Below are positions 25,385 to 32,823 of a stretch of 57,306 bases of DNA, in pieces; position 1 is the first letter of the stretch, and each line of letters opens with the position of its first letter. The notes below the pieces were generated by a model, which was not told where the DNA came from, searched no databases, and saw only the letters and a list, made by a program, of their open reading frames with translations. Source of the stretch: Clostridia bacterium (GTDB lineage Bacteria > Bacillota > Clostridia > Christensenellales > Borkfalkiaceae); the NCBI GenBank assembly GCA_029059705.1, contig JAIDVM010000035.1, forward strand, positions 1 through 57,306, given 5' to 3'. A program made the translations under genes and the position numbers.

Positions 25385-25760
25385 GCGCACAAAAAAGTAC
25401 AATTGTGGATAAAATTTATGATTTCATGCTTTTTAGCCACAATTTTTTGATATAAACTTCATTTTTTATGTGGACAGATACCCGCCTGATTTTAATAAAT
25501 TTCTTAAAATTATATTCAACATTGCTATTTTGTGTTACTTTTGTGGATAAAATTCCTTAAACTGCGTTTTCGGCGGTTTTTTACCTCGTTTTACGCCGTG
25601 TGGAAATGTTATTAAATTGTGGACAAAAATGTGGATAACGGGCGCTTATACGGTTCTGCGCTAAAAATTTAAAAGGCGCAGCAGCACCAAACACGGCTGT
25701 TTTAAAAAATAATCCCGCGGCGCAAGGCTTAATCACAAAAAACGAACAAAATAATTATAA
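25385..25760 (+). other. oriC: Candidate chromosomal replication origin (oriC) with DnaA boxes
   Basis: The 685-bp gap between ftsH and yyaC contains three perfect DnaA boxes TGTGGATAA (25404-25412, 25542-25550, 25630-25638) and near matches at 25469-25477, 25599-25607 and 25618-25626, all in the same orientation, within AT-rich DNA. Flanking evidence is the parS pair, parAB beside it, and the switch of coding-strand preference here: mostly minus on the left, mostly plus on the right. dnaA itself is not in the window. Confidence 0.8.
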
Positions 25761-25799
25761 TTTAAGGTAACGGTGGCAATAACTTCACCGAGGTTTTTT

Positions 25800-26369
25800 A
25801 TGGACTATTCTTTCAATTTATATAACGCGATGGCAGCCGACGGCGTTTGCCTTTCGCTCAAAAAAATTTTAACGGATTTTTCGTGTCCTCCCGTCGTTTT
25901 ATGCATCGGAAGCGATTTATCGGTGGGCGACAGCCTTGGGCCCGTTACGGGAACGCGGCTTAAAGAAAAGCTGAACGGTCTTAACTGCTACGTTTACGGC
26001 ACGCTGGCAAAGCCCATCACCGCGCACGAGGTGAAGTACATGAATGATTTTCTGCGGGCAACACATCCCGAAAGTAAAATTATCGCAATCGACGCCGCCG
26101 TTGGGCTTGCGGGGGACATAGGGCTTATTAAGCTTGCCAAAAAGGCAATAAGCCCCGGCAGCGGAGCAAACAAAAAGCTTTCCAAGGTGGGCGACGTTTC
26201 GATTATGGGAATCGTTGCCGAGCGTTCCATGTTCAATTATTCGCTTTTTTCGGCAACAAGGCTTAACATAGTTTATAAAATGGCTGAAATAATTTCCGAA
26301 GGCGTTTCTTCGTACATTTTAGAAAGTTTAAAAAACGGCGGACTTTCAAACGTTTTAACAGGCGCTTGA
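25800..26369 (+). CDS. yyaC: Sporulation protein YyaC (spore protease-like)
   Basis: This 189-residue protein belongs to the YyaC/DUF1256 family, related in fold to the germination protease. Recognisable parts are VVLCIGSDLSVGDSLGPVTGT, TLAKPITAHEV, IIAIDAAVGLAGDIG and the glycine-rich PGSGANKKLSKVGDVSIMG. I start at ATG 25800 (GAGG six bases upstream); a GTG at 25773 would add nine residues. In Bacillus yyaC also lies close to parAB and the origin. Its presence hints that the organism makes endospores or descends from spore formers. Confidence 0.9.
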   Translation: MDYSFNLYNAMAADGVCLSLKKILTDFSCPPVVLCIGSDLSVGDSLGPVTGTRLKEKLNGLNCYVYGTLAKPITAHEVKYMNDFLRATHPESKIIAIDAAVGLAGDIGLIKLAKKAISPGSGANKKLSKVGDVSIMGIVAERSMFNYSLFSATRLNIVYKMAEIISEGVSSYILESLKNGGLSNVLTGA

Positions 26370-26386
26370 AAAAATAATTTTTAAGT

Positions 26387-26472
26387 TGTCGTTCTGAACA
26401 AACGTCATTCTGAACGAAGTGAAGAAACTCATTATGCAGAAAATAGTTTCTTCGGCAAGCCTCAGAATGACA
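26387..26472. repeat. Dispersed TGTCATTCTGAG inverted repeat
   Basis: GTCATTCTGAACGAAGTGAAGAAACT...AGTTTCTTCGGCAAGCCTCAGAATGAC, a long palindrome in the gap between two convergent genes, with an extra TTGTCGTTCTGAAC in front. Confidence 0.8.
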
Positions 26473-26522
26473 AAACCGCAAAGAAATTCAGCGCAAAATA
26501 AAATTAACGGGCGCAAACAACA

Positions 26523-26560
26523 GCGGCGCAAGGAAAAAATCCTTGCGCCGCATTTTTTTA
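26523..26560. terminator. Bidirectional terminator between yyaC and the SLOG gene
   Basis: GCGGCGCAAGGA / TCCTTGCGCCGC, a perfect 12-bp stem with an A5 loop and seven T on the plus side. It ends yyaC and probably the opposing operon. Confidence 0.88.
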
Positions 26561-26625
26561 ATCATAACTTTATTATATTTTTAATTTAAACCTTCCGCAA
26601 TTTTAAACCGTTTCAAATAATTTAT

Positions 26626-27075
26626 TCAAAGCTCAATTATCTTAATTCCCTTTTTTTTGGCGTAATTTACGGTGTAAAAAGTTCCGCCGTCCGGTTTTCT
26701 TAAAAAGCACACCAAAACTCCGCTGTTGTCAACCATAAATCTGTCGCGCGCTTGCATGCAGCCGTTAAAATAGCGGTGGGAAAGCATAATCTGCTCGTCG
26801 CAGCCCTCTAAAATGCGGTTATATCTGTCTTTGTCGCGTTCGGAAAAAGCGTCGCTCTGTCCCTCGCACGGTATGCACGCAACAAGCCTTACGCAATAAT
26901 TTTTTTTAAGCGCCAGCACGCACTCGGCGGCGGCAAGGTCAAAGCCCGCGGCCATTCCGCAATAAAAGGTTTCAACGCCGCCCGTTATCAAATTTTTTAC
27001 AACCCGTTCAAGCAGCGCCGCGTCGAATTCTTCCAACCCGTAGCGGTGCCCCGAAAAGGCGCAATTCTTGCCCAT
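26626..27075 (-). CDS. SLOG-family protein (DUF1273, YpsA-like)
   Basis: This 149-residue Rossmann-like protein of the SLOG superfamily starts NCAFSGHRYGLEEF, followed by FYCGMAAGFDLAAAECVLALKK, RYNRILEGCDE and the ending RDRFMVDNSGVLVCFLRKPDGGTFYTVNYAKKKG. The family is thought to bind nucleotide-derived ligands; YpsA of Bacillus affects cell division, but the molecular role is unsettled. It lies 9 bp behind rsmG on the same strand and is probably cotranscribed from the leaderless rsmG promoter. Confidence 0.85.
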   Translation of the reverse strand: MGKNCAFSGHRYGLEEFDAALLERVVKNLITGGVETFYCGMAAGFDLAAAECVLALKKNYCVRLVACIPCEGQSDAFSERDKDRYNRILEGCDEQIMLSHRYFNGCMQARDRFMVDNSGVLVCFLRKPDGGTFYTVNYAKKKGIKIIEL

Positions 27076-27084
27076 AACTCACCT

Positions 27085-27771
27085 TTAAAGCGGCTTTTTT
27101 CTCTCCAAACCCCTGCCGCGCGGGTACTTTTCGGGGGTGGCGCATACCTTTTTTATGGTAATAACCGTTCTCTTCCCGCAATTTTCGGGCAGCTCGTAGG
27201 TGCTTACGTTTTCAATCCTTCCACCCAGAATTTTTACGGCGTTAAGGCTTTCATCAAGCTCTTCTCCGCACTCGCCCTTATAGGCGACAAAGCTTCCCCC
27301 GACCTTAACGAAGGGCAGGCAATATTCGCAAAGAGTATTCAGCCTCGCAACCGCCCGCGCCGTCGCAAAATCAAACTTTTCCCTCAAATTTTCGCTGTGC
27401 GCCCCGTCCTCGGCGCGGATATTCAACACTTTTACACAGTCAAAGCCCAGCTTGTCCACAGCCGCTTTAAGAAATTCACATTTCTTCCCCGTGCTCTCAA
27501 TCAGCGTAAAGCTCAAATCGCCCCTTACAATCTTTAAAGGTATCGAAGGAAAGCCCCCGCCAGAGCCTATTTCAACCACGTTCGCGCCCTTAAAAAACGC
27601 TTTTTCGGGCAAAATACTGTCAAAAAAATGCTTTATATAAACTTCTTTTTCGTCGGTTATCGAGGTCAGATTATATTTTTCGTTATATTCTTTCAATAAA
27701 AGTCTGAAAGTTTCAAACTTTTCCTTAAAAATTTCATCTTTAAAATAACCGTTTAAATTGCCGTAATCCAT
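27085..27771 (-). CDS. rsmG: 16S rRNA (guanine527-N7)-methyltransferase
   Basis: RsmG (GidB) methylates G527 of 16S rRNA with SAM. The 228-residue protein has the family N-terminus (LLLKEYNEKYNLTSITDEKEVYIKHFFDS), the SAM loop VVEIGSGGGFPSIPL, LIESTGKKCEFL and ATARAVARLNTL. I start at ATG 27771 (MDYGN). Ahead of it, on the minus strand, TTGAAA-17 bp-TATAAT ends only 6 bp before the ATG, so the mRNA should be leaderless, and the longer open frame would lie upstream of transcription start. Firmicutes usually have rsmG behind mnmG; here it stands alone next to dnaN. Confidence 0.93.
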   Translation of the reverse strand: MDYGNLNGYFKDEIFKEKFETFRLLLKEYNEKYNLTSITDEKEVYIKHFFDSILPEKAFFKGANVVEIGSGGGFPSIPLKIVRGDLSFTLIESTGKKCEFLKAAVDKLGFDCVKVLNIRAEDGAHSENLREKFDFATARAVARLNTLCEYCLPFVKVGGSFVAYKGECGEELDESLNAVKILGGRIENVSTYELPENCGKRTVITIKKVCATPEKYPRGRGLERKKPL

Positions 27772-27777
27772 GCGGAA

Positions 27778-27806
27778 ATTATAACACAGGTTATCAACTT
27801 TTTCAA
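27778..27806 (-). promoter_or_regulatory. Promoter giving a leaderless rsmG transcript
   Basis: On the minus strand TTGAAA (27801-27806), 17 bp, TATAAT (27778-27783). The start codon begins 7 bp past the -10 box, which coincides with the expected transcription start. Confidence 0.75.
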
Positions 27807-27825
27807 CCTTAAAAGTTATTAACAT

Positions 27826-28133
27826 TCAACAAAATAAGTGGATATCTCTCTGAATTTTTTTAATTTTAAATATTTTCACTCCTTCTTTCAAAATAATTTC
27901 TTTGCTGCTTTTAAAATTAATAAACAGTTCAACATTTTATCAACAAAAAATTTAACAAAACAATCAACAATCAAAAGGCTTGTTTTTGTTGCATTTTCGG
28001 GGGTTTTAAGTTATTATATTAATGAAATAGGAAACATCCCTTCACCTATTAACAATTCCACAGTCACTACTAATAATACTTCTTTAATAATTTCTTAATA
28101 TAAAAAAATAAATAATACATACACGGAGTGAAA
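27826..28133. other. AT-rich rsmG-dnaN intergenic region
   Basis: About 308 bp of very AT-rich DNA with two weak DnaA-box-like sequences nearby (TTATCAACA at 27937-27945, TTATCAACT at 27791-27799) and the dnaN promoter (TTGCAT 27989-27994, 17 bp, TATTAT 28012-28017). No gene is supported. It could assist unwinding or be a secondary DnaA-binding region. Confidence 0.5.
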
Positions 28134-29240
28134 ATGAAAGTTGTTTGCGAAGGTATCGATTTATCCGATTCCGTTTTAAAAGTAGTAAAAGCTTGCTCTT
28201 CCAAAACCACAATTCCCGTTTTGGAGTGCATTAAGCTGTCGGCAAGAAACGACGAATTAAAGCTTTCCGCCACCGACGGCGAAATTTCCATATTAAAAAC
28301 TATTCGCGCCGAGGTTTACGAAGAGGGCGACGTGTGCGTCCCCGGCAGATATTTTGCCGACTTTATCAAAAAGCTCGAAGGCGTGCAGATTACCCTCAAT
28401 TCCGACGGTAAAAAAATGGACATCGTTTACGCCGACAGCCAAACGAGCATGCAGGTGCTTTCCGCCGACGATTTCCCCAAAATCGACACCGAAATTAACG
28501 AAAGCAGCTTTAAAATAAAGACTTCTGATTTGAAAAAATTCATAAGCGCCACCTCGTTTTGCTGCGCTTCCGACGATTCGCGCCCCATTTTAAAGGGCTG
28601 CCAGTTTTTGATTAACGGCGAAGACCTTTGCGTAACGTCGTTAGACGGCTTCCGCCTTGCAACCGTTACGGGTAAGGTGAGCGGCACTGCGGGCAATCTC
28701 GAAATAGTCTGCCCCGCGAGAACGTTAAACGAAATCGAAAAAATGCTGCCCGACGGCGACGACGAAACGGAAATCTTCATTCAAAGGGGAATTATCCTCG
28801 TCGCGGTGGAAAACACCGTTTTAACCTCACGTCTTTACGGCGGCGATTTCATCAAAAAGGACAACATTATCCCCAAATCGTTCGTAACCACGGTAACAGT
28901 AGAAAAGGATAAGTTAAAGGCAAGCATCGAGCGTGCCGCGATACTCGTCAGAAACGATAAAAACAGCCTCATAATTTTCGACATTTCGGGCGACAAAATC
29001 GAAATTTCGTCCGCGTCGGAAATAGGCAACGTTCAGGAACCGGTAAAAGCTCAAACGGACGGCAAGGACGTAAGGATAGCAATGAACTCAAAGTTCATTA
29101 TCGAGGCGGTAAACGCTTTGGAAGAGGACAAAATAGTCTTATCCTTCAACAACAGCGTTCAGCCCTTCATTTGCCAAAACGAAAAAAACAAGGACAAGCT
29201 CTATTTAATTTTGCCCGTGCGCACAAGCAATAACGCTTGA
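28134..29240 (+). CDS. dnaN: DNA polymerase III beta sliding clamp
   Basis: This ring-forming processivity clamp of replication has 368 residues in three clamp domains. Signature parts are MKVVCEGIDLSDSVLKVVKACSSK, LECIKLSARNDELKLSATDGE, SRPILKGCQF with LDGFRLA, and the C-terminal PLYLILPVR-type ending (KLYLILPVRTSNNA). ATG 28134 follows GGAG by five bases. The usual dnaA partner upstream is absent; instead rsmG diverges across an AT-rich gap. The next gene, rpmH, has its own promoter overlapping the dnaN stop. Confidence 0.97.
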   Translation: MKVVCEGIDLSDSVLKVVKACSSKTTIPVLECIKLSARNDELKLSATDGEISILKTIRAEVYEEGDVCVPGRYFADFIKKLEGVQITLNSDGKKMDIVYADSQTSMQVLSADDFPKIDTEINESSFKIKTSDLKKFISATSFCCASDDSRPILKGCQFLINGEDLCVTSLDGFRLATVTGKVSGTAGNLEIVCPARTLNEIEKMLPDGDDETEIFIQRGIILVAVENTVLTSRLYGGDFIKKDNIIPKSFVTTVTVEKDKLKASIERAAILVRNDKNSLIIFDISGDKIEISSASEIGNVQEPVKAQTDGKDVRIAMNSKFIIEAVNALEEDKIVLSFNNSVQPFICQNEKNKDKLYLILPVRTSNNA

Positions 29241-29266
29241 CTTTAAACTTTTTTCTATTATATAAT
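29237..29266 (+). promoter_or_regulatory. Promoter of the rpmH-rnpA-yidD-yidC-jag operon
   Basis: TTGACT (29237-29242, overlapping the dnaN stop) and TATAAT (29261-29266) are 18 bp apart. Confidence 0.7.
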
Positions 29267-29305
29267 TATTAATAAGGTTTATTTAAAATTTAGAGGAAAA
29301 CATAT

Positions 29306-29440
29306 ATGAAAAGAACTTATCAACCCAAAAAGAGACAGAGAAGCAAGGTTCACGGCTTCAGAAAAAGAATGGCTTCCACCGCAGGAAGAAAGGTTTTAAA
29401 GAGAAGAAGAAACAAGGGAAGAAAGCATCTTACGGCGTAA
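29306..29440 (+). CDS. rpmH: Ribosomal protein L34
   Basis: This 44-residue, highly basic protein has the universal L34 pattern: [19 protein letters not shown], then [12 protein letters not shown] and the ending [18 protein letters not shown] lies about 8 bp before the ATG. It is the first gene of the canonical rpmH-rnpA-yidD-yidC-jag operon. Confidence 0.97.
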   Translation: MKRTYQPKKRQRSKVHGFRKRMASTAGRKVLKRRRNKGRKHLTA

Positions 29441-29443
29441 TAA

Positions 29444-29770
29444 GTGAACTATCTCAGGATAAAGAAAAACGCCGATTTTCAAAAGCTGTTTAAAAAGGGG
29501 AAAAAGGTATTTTCCCCTTATATAACGTTATTGTATTTTCCCTCGCAAAAAACGTGCATGGGCGTCGCCGTTTCAAAAAAACACGGCAAAGCGGTTAAAA
29601 GAAACCGAATCAAAAGGCTTCTCCGCGCCGCGTTCCGCGAAACGTGCCCGCAGTTAAAAAAACCGTGTTCGTGCATCTTAATTCCAAAGGTTGCGGAAGA
29701 ATACAGCTTAAACGGCTTTAAAAAGAGCTTAAACGCATGCTTCACAAAGATAAACTCATGCGAAAACTAA
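29444..29770 (+). CDS. rnpA: Ribonuclease P protein component
   Basis: This 108-residue protein subunit of RNase P helps the catalytic RNA process tRNA 5' ends. The family signature appears as AVSKKHGKAVKRNRIKRLLRAAFRE, with the RNR motif and the N-terminal FQKLFKKGKKV. The GTG start lies 3 bp after the rpmH stop with no clear ribosome site, so translation is probably coupled to rpmH. Its 3' end overlaps yidD. Confidence 0.96.
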   Translation: MNYLRIKKNADFQKLFKKGKKVFSPYITLLYFPSQKTCMGVAVSKKHGKAVKRNRIKRLLRAAFRETCPQLKKPCSCILIPKVAEEYSLNGFKKSLNACFTKINSCEN

Positions 29771-30033
29771 AAGCTTTTAAAAGAAAATTCTTAAAGCCCG
29801 TATTCAAAATGCTTTTTATGCGGCTTATTGTATTTTATCAGAGAAATCTTTCGCGCCACACCTGCCTTTACGAGCCTACCTGTTCCGAATACACAAAGCG
29901 CTGCATAAACAACAAGGGCGTTTTGCTCGGAATTTTATACGGCGCTTGGCGGCTACTTCGGTGTAACCCCTTCTCTAAGGGCGGTTACGACCCCGCGCCC
30001 GAAAAATATTTCAGATTAAAGTGGGTTCTCTGA
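29737..30033 (+). CDS. yidD: Membrane protein insertion efficiency factor YidD
   Basis: This 98-residue protein has the YidD core IVFYQRNLSRHTCLYEPTCSEYTKRCINNKGVLLGILYGAWRLLRCNPFSKGGYDP, with the conserved cysteines and the GGYDPAP ending. It assists YidC/Sec-dependent membrane insertion at the inner face of the membrane. The start overlaps rnpA by 34 bp; ATG 29758 is an alternative. The basic N-terminal stretch (KLKAFKRKFLKPVFK) is longer than in most YidD proteins. Confidence 0.93.
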   Translation: MLHKDKLMRKLKAFKRKFLKPVFKMLFMRLIVFYQRNLSRHTCLYEPTCSEYTKRCINNKGVLLGILYGAWRLLRCNPFSKGGYDPAPEKYFRLKWVL

Positions 30034-30053
30034 AAAATAAACGGAAATAAATT

Positions 30054-31481
30054 ATGGAAATTTCAACCCTCCTTGCGGTTTCGCAAAACTTTATCGACTT
30101 CGCCGTCGACGGCATCCCTTCGGTAACGCTCGACTGGCTGGGCAACCTCATAAAATGGCTGTTCGACCTGTTTCAGGGCACGTACGGCGGCGCGATTTTA
30201 GGCACGGTTATCTTTACCCTCATTTTAAAGGTGATAACCAGCCCTATCGACATTTTTACGAGAGTTAAGCAAAAAAAGCAGTCGCTTTTAATGAAAAGCA
30301 TGCGCCCGCAAATGGAAAAGCTGCAAAAGCAGTACGCCAACGACAAAAACATGTACAGCCAAAAGGTTATGGAGCTGCAAAAGGCGCACGGCATAAACCC
30401 CCTCGGCGCGTGCCTGCCCATGATTGTTTCAATCGTAATCTTCATGATTGTAATAGGCGCGTTCTCAACCTATTCCAACTTTGCAACCCTCACCACCTAC
30501 AACAATATGGTCGGCGCTTATAACGGCAGCGTAGAAGCTTATATCTACGCAACCTATTCCGAGGAAGAGGCAATTTCTCTTTTGGAACTGAAAGGCGACG
30601 AAAAACCCGCAAACACGGTTAAAATCCCCCTCCACGGCGAAACGGAAGCGGCAACCTATTACGTAATCAACGAAAACAACTTTTTAATAAGGGTAAGAAA
30701 CACCGTCAACCCCGAGGGCGAGGCGGCGCATAAGGATAATTATTGGCTCGAAGAAGGCAGCTTTATAGTGGACTTCGACAAATTTTCGGCTTACCTTGCC
30801 AAGGTCGACAATTCCTTCACCGCGGACAAGCAGACGGAATTTGCAAACCTTTCCGAAGCTAAAAAATTCGAAAAGGTCGCGTCCTTCGTGCAGTTAAACG
30901 CAAGAACCGCCGCCGCCGACAACTATCACGAAAACCGCGGCTTCTCCGCGTTCGGCTGGATAGGCAACGTTTGGTATCCCGACAGTATGCTCAATAAAGA
31001 AGTGCCCGACTTTTCAAACTTCCAGTCGTCCATTTCGCGCGCGGTCGGCGCGGGCATGAGCACAACCTACGCCGCAAGCTATGCAGAGGTAACCTATAAC
31101 CTCGGCAACGGCATAGGCAACGAAATGAACACCTTCAACGGCTATTTCGTGCTCGTAGTGCTGTCAATAGGCACAATGTTCTTGCAGCAGTTTATAACAA
31201 TGCGCGCCCAAAAGGACGCAAACGAATTGAGCTCGGTCGACGGCTCGGCGGCAAAAACCAACAAGTGGATGATGATAATGATGCCGATTATCTTTGGTAT
31301 ATTCTCATTCTTCTATTCCGCCGCATTCTCGGTGTACATGATAACAAGCAACGTATTCTCGCTGGTTACGTCGCTTGTAATAAATAAAATAGTCGACGTT
31401 AAGTTCGAAAAGACGGGCGAGGCTTATCTCATGAAGAAAAAGAGAAACAGACAGCCTTCAAACGCAAAGAGGTTTAGATAA
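30054..31481 (+). CDS. yidC: Membrane protein insertase YidC (SpoIIIJ/Oxa1 family)
   Basis: YidC inserts and folds membrane proteins alone or with SecYEG. It is 475 residues, where the usual Gram-positive size is about 260. After TM1 (about 43-65) comes the cytoplasmic coiled-coil hairpin (KQKKQSLLMKSMRPQMEKLQKQY...MELQKAHGINPLGACLP), then TM2. An unusually large hydrophilic insertion of about 190 residues follows (about 150-345), then the remaining TM segments and a basic tail (MKKKRNRQPSNAKRFR). No lipoprotein signal is seen. The stop overlaps the jag start by one base (TAATG). Confidence 0.94.
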   Translation: MEISTLLAVSQNFIDFAVDGIPSVTLDWLGNLIKWLFDLFQGTYGGAILGTVIFTLILKVITSPIDIFTRVKQKKQSLLMKSMRPQMEKLQKQYANDKNMYSQKVMELQKAHGINPLGACLPMIVSIVIFMIVIGAFSTYSNFATLTTYNNMVGAYNGSVEAYIYATYSEEEAISLLELKGDEKPANTVKIPLHGETEAATYYVINENNFLIRVRNTVNPEGEAAHKDNYWLEEGSFIVDFDKFSAYLAKVDNSFTADKQTEFANLSEAKKFEKVASFVQLNARTAAADNYHENRGFSAFGWIGNVWYPDSMLNKEVPDFSNFQSSISRAVGAGMSTTYAASYAEVTYNLGNGIGNEMNTFNGYFVLVVLSIGTMFLQQFITMRAQKDANELSSVDGSAAKTNKWMMIMMPIIFGIFSFFYSAAFSVYMITSNVFSLVTSLVINKIVDVKFEKTGEAYLMKKKRNRQPSNAKRFR

Positions 31482-32365
31482 TGGAAGAAAACAACATATT
31501 CACAGGCAAAACGCTCGACGAGGCGATTAACGAAGGCTTAATCGAGTTAAGGCTCACCCGCGACGAGGCGGAAATAACCGTTTTGGAAGAGGGCAAAAAG
31601 AAGCTCTTCGGCTCGGTTAAGGCAAAGGTTCAAATAACCAAAAAAAGCTCCGACGGCAAAAAAGCACAGGTTTTTATCGAAAAACTGCTCGAAATTATGG
31701 GCGTTAAGTCCGAATGCGAAGTGCTTTCCGACGACGCGTCGTTGAGCATCGAAATTAAAACTCCCGCCTCGGCAAGAGTAATCGGCAAGCGCGGCGACGT
31801 TCTCGACGCAATCCAAACGATAGCCGGCGCGTATACCAACATAGGCAAGGACGAGTATAAAAAGGTAGTCGTCGACTGCGAAAATTACCGTGCCCAGCGC
31901 GAGCAAACCCTTAAAGAGCTTGCCTTAAAGCTTGCGGCAAAGGCTATCGAAACGGGCAGAAAAATGACTTTGGAGCCCATGACGCCCTACGAAAGGCGCA
32001 TAATCCACGCCACGCTCATGGACAACGACCAAATTAAAACGATATCCGAGGGCACCGAGCCCTTGCGCTATATCGCGGTAATCCCCTACAACGCAAAGCC
32101 CTACGACAGGGGCGTGCGCTACGGCGAAAAAAGACCGCAGGGCAGGGACAACCGCTTCGGCGACAGAGACCGCAGAGGTAACCGCGGCGACAGGCGCGAC
32201 GGCGGAAGAGACAGAGGCGGACGCGGCGGCGAAAGGCGTCCTTCTGGCGGCGGCAAACCCCGCGGCAAAAAGGAAATTTACTTCGGCGCGTTCCTCGGCA
32301 ACAGCAAAAACACCGAAACGGAAGTAAAAGAAACCCCCGTAAACGAAGAAGAAAACAAGGATTAA
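31481..32365 (+). CDS. jag: Jag/KhpB RNA-binding protein
   Basis: This 294-residue RNA-binding protein, partner of KhpA in other Firmicutes, affects cell division and elongation. It has a Jag N-terminal domain (FTGKTLDEAINEGLIELRL...LFGSVKAKVQI), a KH domain (IEIKTPASARVIGKRGDVLDAIQ) and an R3H domain (EPMTPYERRIIHATLMDND...SEGTEPLRYIAV). A distinctive Arg/Gly/Asp-rich tail (about 208-265, many RGG-like units) and an acidic end follow. Such RGG tails are uncommon in Jag and probably add RNA binding (inference). It is coupled to yidC. Confidence 0.94.
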   Translation: MEENNIFTGKTLDEAINEGLIELRLTRDEAEITVLEEGKKKLFGSVKAKVQITKKSSDGKKAQVFIEKLLEIMGVKSECEVLSDDASLSIEIKTPASARVIGKRGDVLDAIQTIAGAYTNIGKDEYKKVVVDCENYRAQREQTLKELALKLAAKAIETGRKMTLEPMTPYERRIIHATLMDNDQIKTISEGTEPLRYIAVIPYNAKPYDRGVRYGEKRPQGRDNRFGDRDRRGNRGDRRDGGRDRGGRGGERRPSGGGKPRGKKEIYFGAFLGNSKNTETEVKETPVNEEENKD

Positions 32366-32366
32366 T

Positions 32367-32687
32367 ATGTCGGTACTTGAAAGCGATAAAATCGACGGCG
32401 TTGCGGTAAGCGGCGAAGACAAAGTTTTAAACCTGTTGATAACGGACCATCTTGATTTTAAAGATGAATACAACCATTTGTTGACCTTGCAGGAAAAAAT
32501 CAACGCGTATCTCGGTTTTATCGAGGCGGAGCAATACCGTGAAATTTATCCGAACAGCGATATAGAAAGGGTGATTATAGAAATTCACTTTAAACATAAA
32601 ATTACGGATAATTGCAGAAAGTTTATAAAAACGGTTAATAACCAAATCGGTGAAATTAACACAACCTGCATTATTGTTGAAAATTGA
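32367..32687 (+). CDS. DUF6572 family protein
   Basis: This 106-residue protein follows jag by one base pair, with AAGGA five bases before its ATG. MSVLESDKIDGVAVSGEDKVL, LLITDHLDFKDEYNHLLTLQEKINAYLGFIE and VIIEIHFKHKITDN match the DUF6572 family as I know it. The function is unknown. The close spacing makes it a distal member of the rpmH operon here, though the family is scattered among Firmicutes and is not a standard part of it. Confidence 0.75.
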   Translation: MSVLESDKIDGVAVSGEDKVLNLLITDHLDFKDEYNHLLTLQEKINAYLGFIEAEQYREIYPNSDIERVIIEIHFKHKITDNCRKFIKTVNNQIGEINTTCIIVEN

Positions 32688-32707
32688 ATTTATTAAAAAA
32701 TTAAAAA

Positions 32708-32799
32708 CAGATGGTTTTCGGCTAAACACATCGTTAAAAAAACCGAGGAGAGCAAATTTTAAAAATTGCGGAAGTTCCTCGTAAACTTCCGCTTTTTTT
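32708..32799 (+). promoter_or_regulatory. preQ1-I riboswitch with terminator, upstream of queT
   Basis: The aptamer layout matches class I: P1 GATG/CATC (32710-32713, 32729-32732), loop GTTTT, P2 strand CGG (32719-32721), CTAAACA, an A-rich tail and P2 strand CCG (32743-32745), which forms the H-type pseudoknot. A terminator GCGGAAGTT/AACTTCCGC with a T run lies at 32768-32799. Its loop segment TCCTCG (32776-32781) can pair with CGAGGA (32744-32749), giving an antiterminator that overlaps the P2 strand. PreQ1 binding should therefore favour termination. Confidence 0.85.
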
Positions 32800-32823
32800 A
32801 AGCCGAAATTTGCGAAAAACACT

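Noticed and set aside
27772-27825. N-terminal extension of rsmG to 27825
   Set aside because: It would lie upstream of the predicted transcription start and covers the promoter; the family starts near MDYGN.
27838-28098. Open frame of 86 codons upstream of dnaN
   Set aside because: It is an AT-rich frame in the intergenic region with poly-Phe/Asn composition, no ribosome site, and overlap with the dnaN promoter.
27826-28133. Main oriC placed between rsmG and dnaN
   Set aside because: Only weak DnaA-box-like sequences occur there; the perfect boxes, parS sites and strand switch lie at 25.3-25.7 kb. A secondary role is not excluded.
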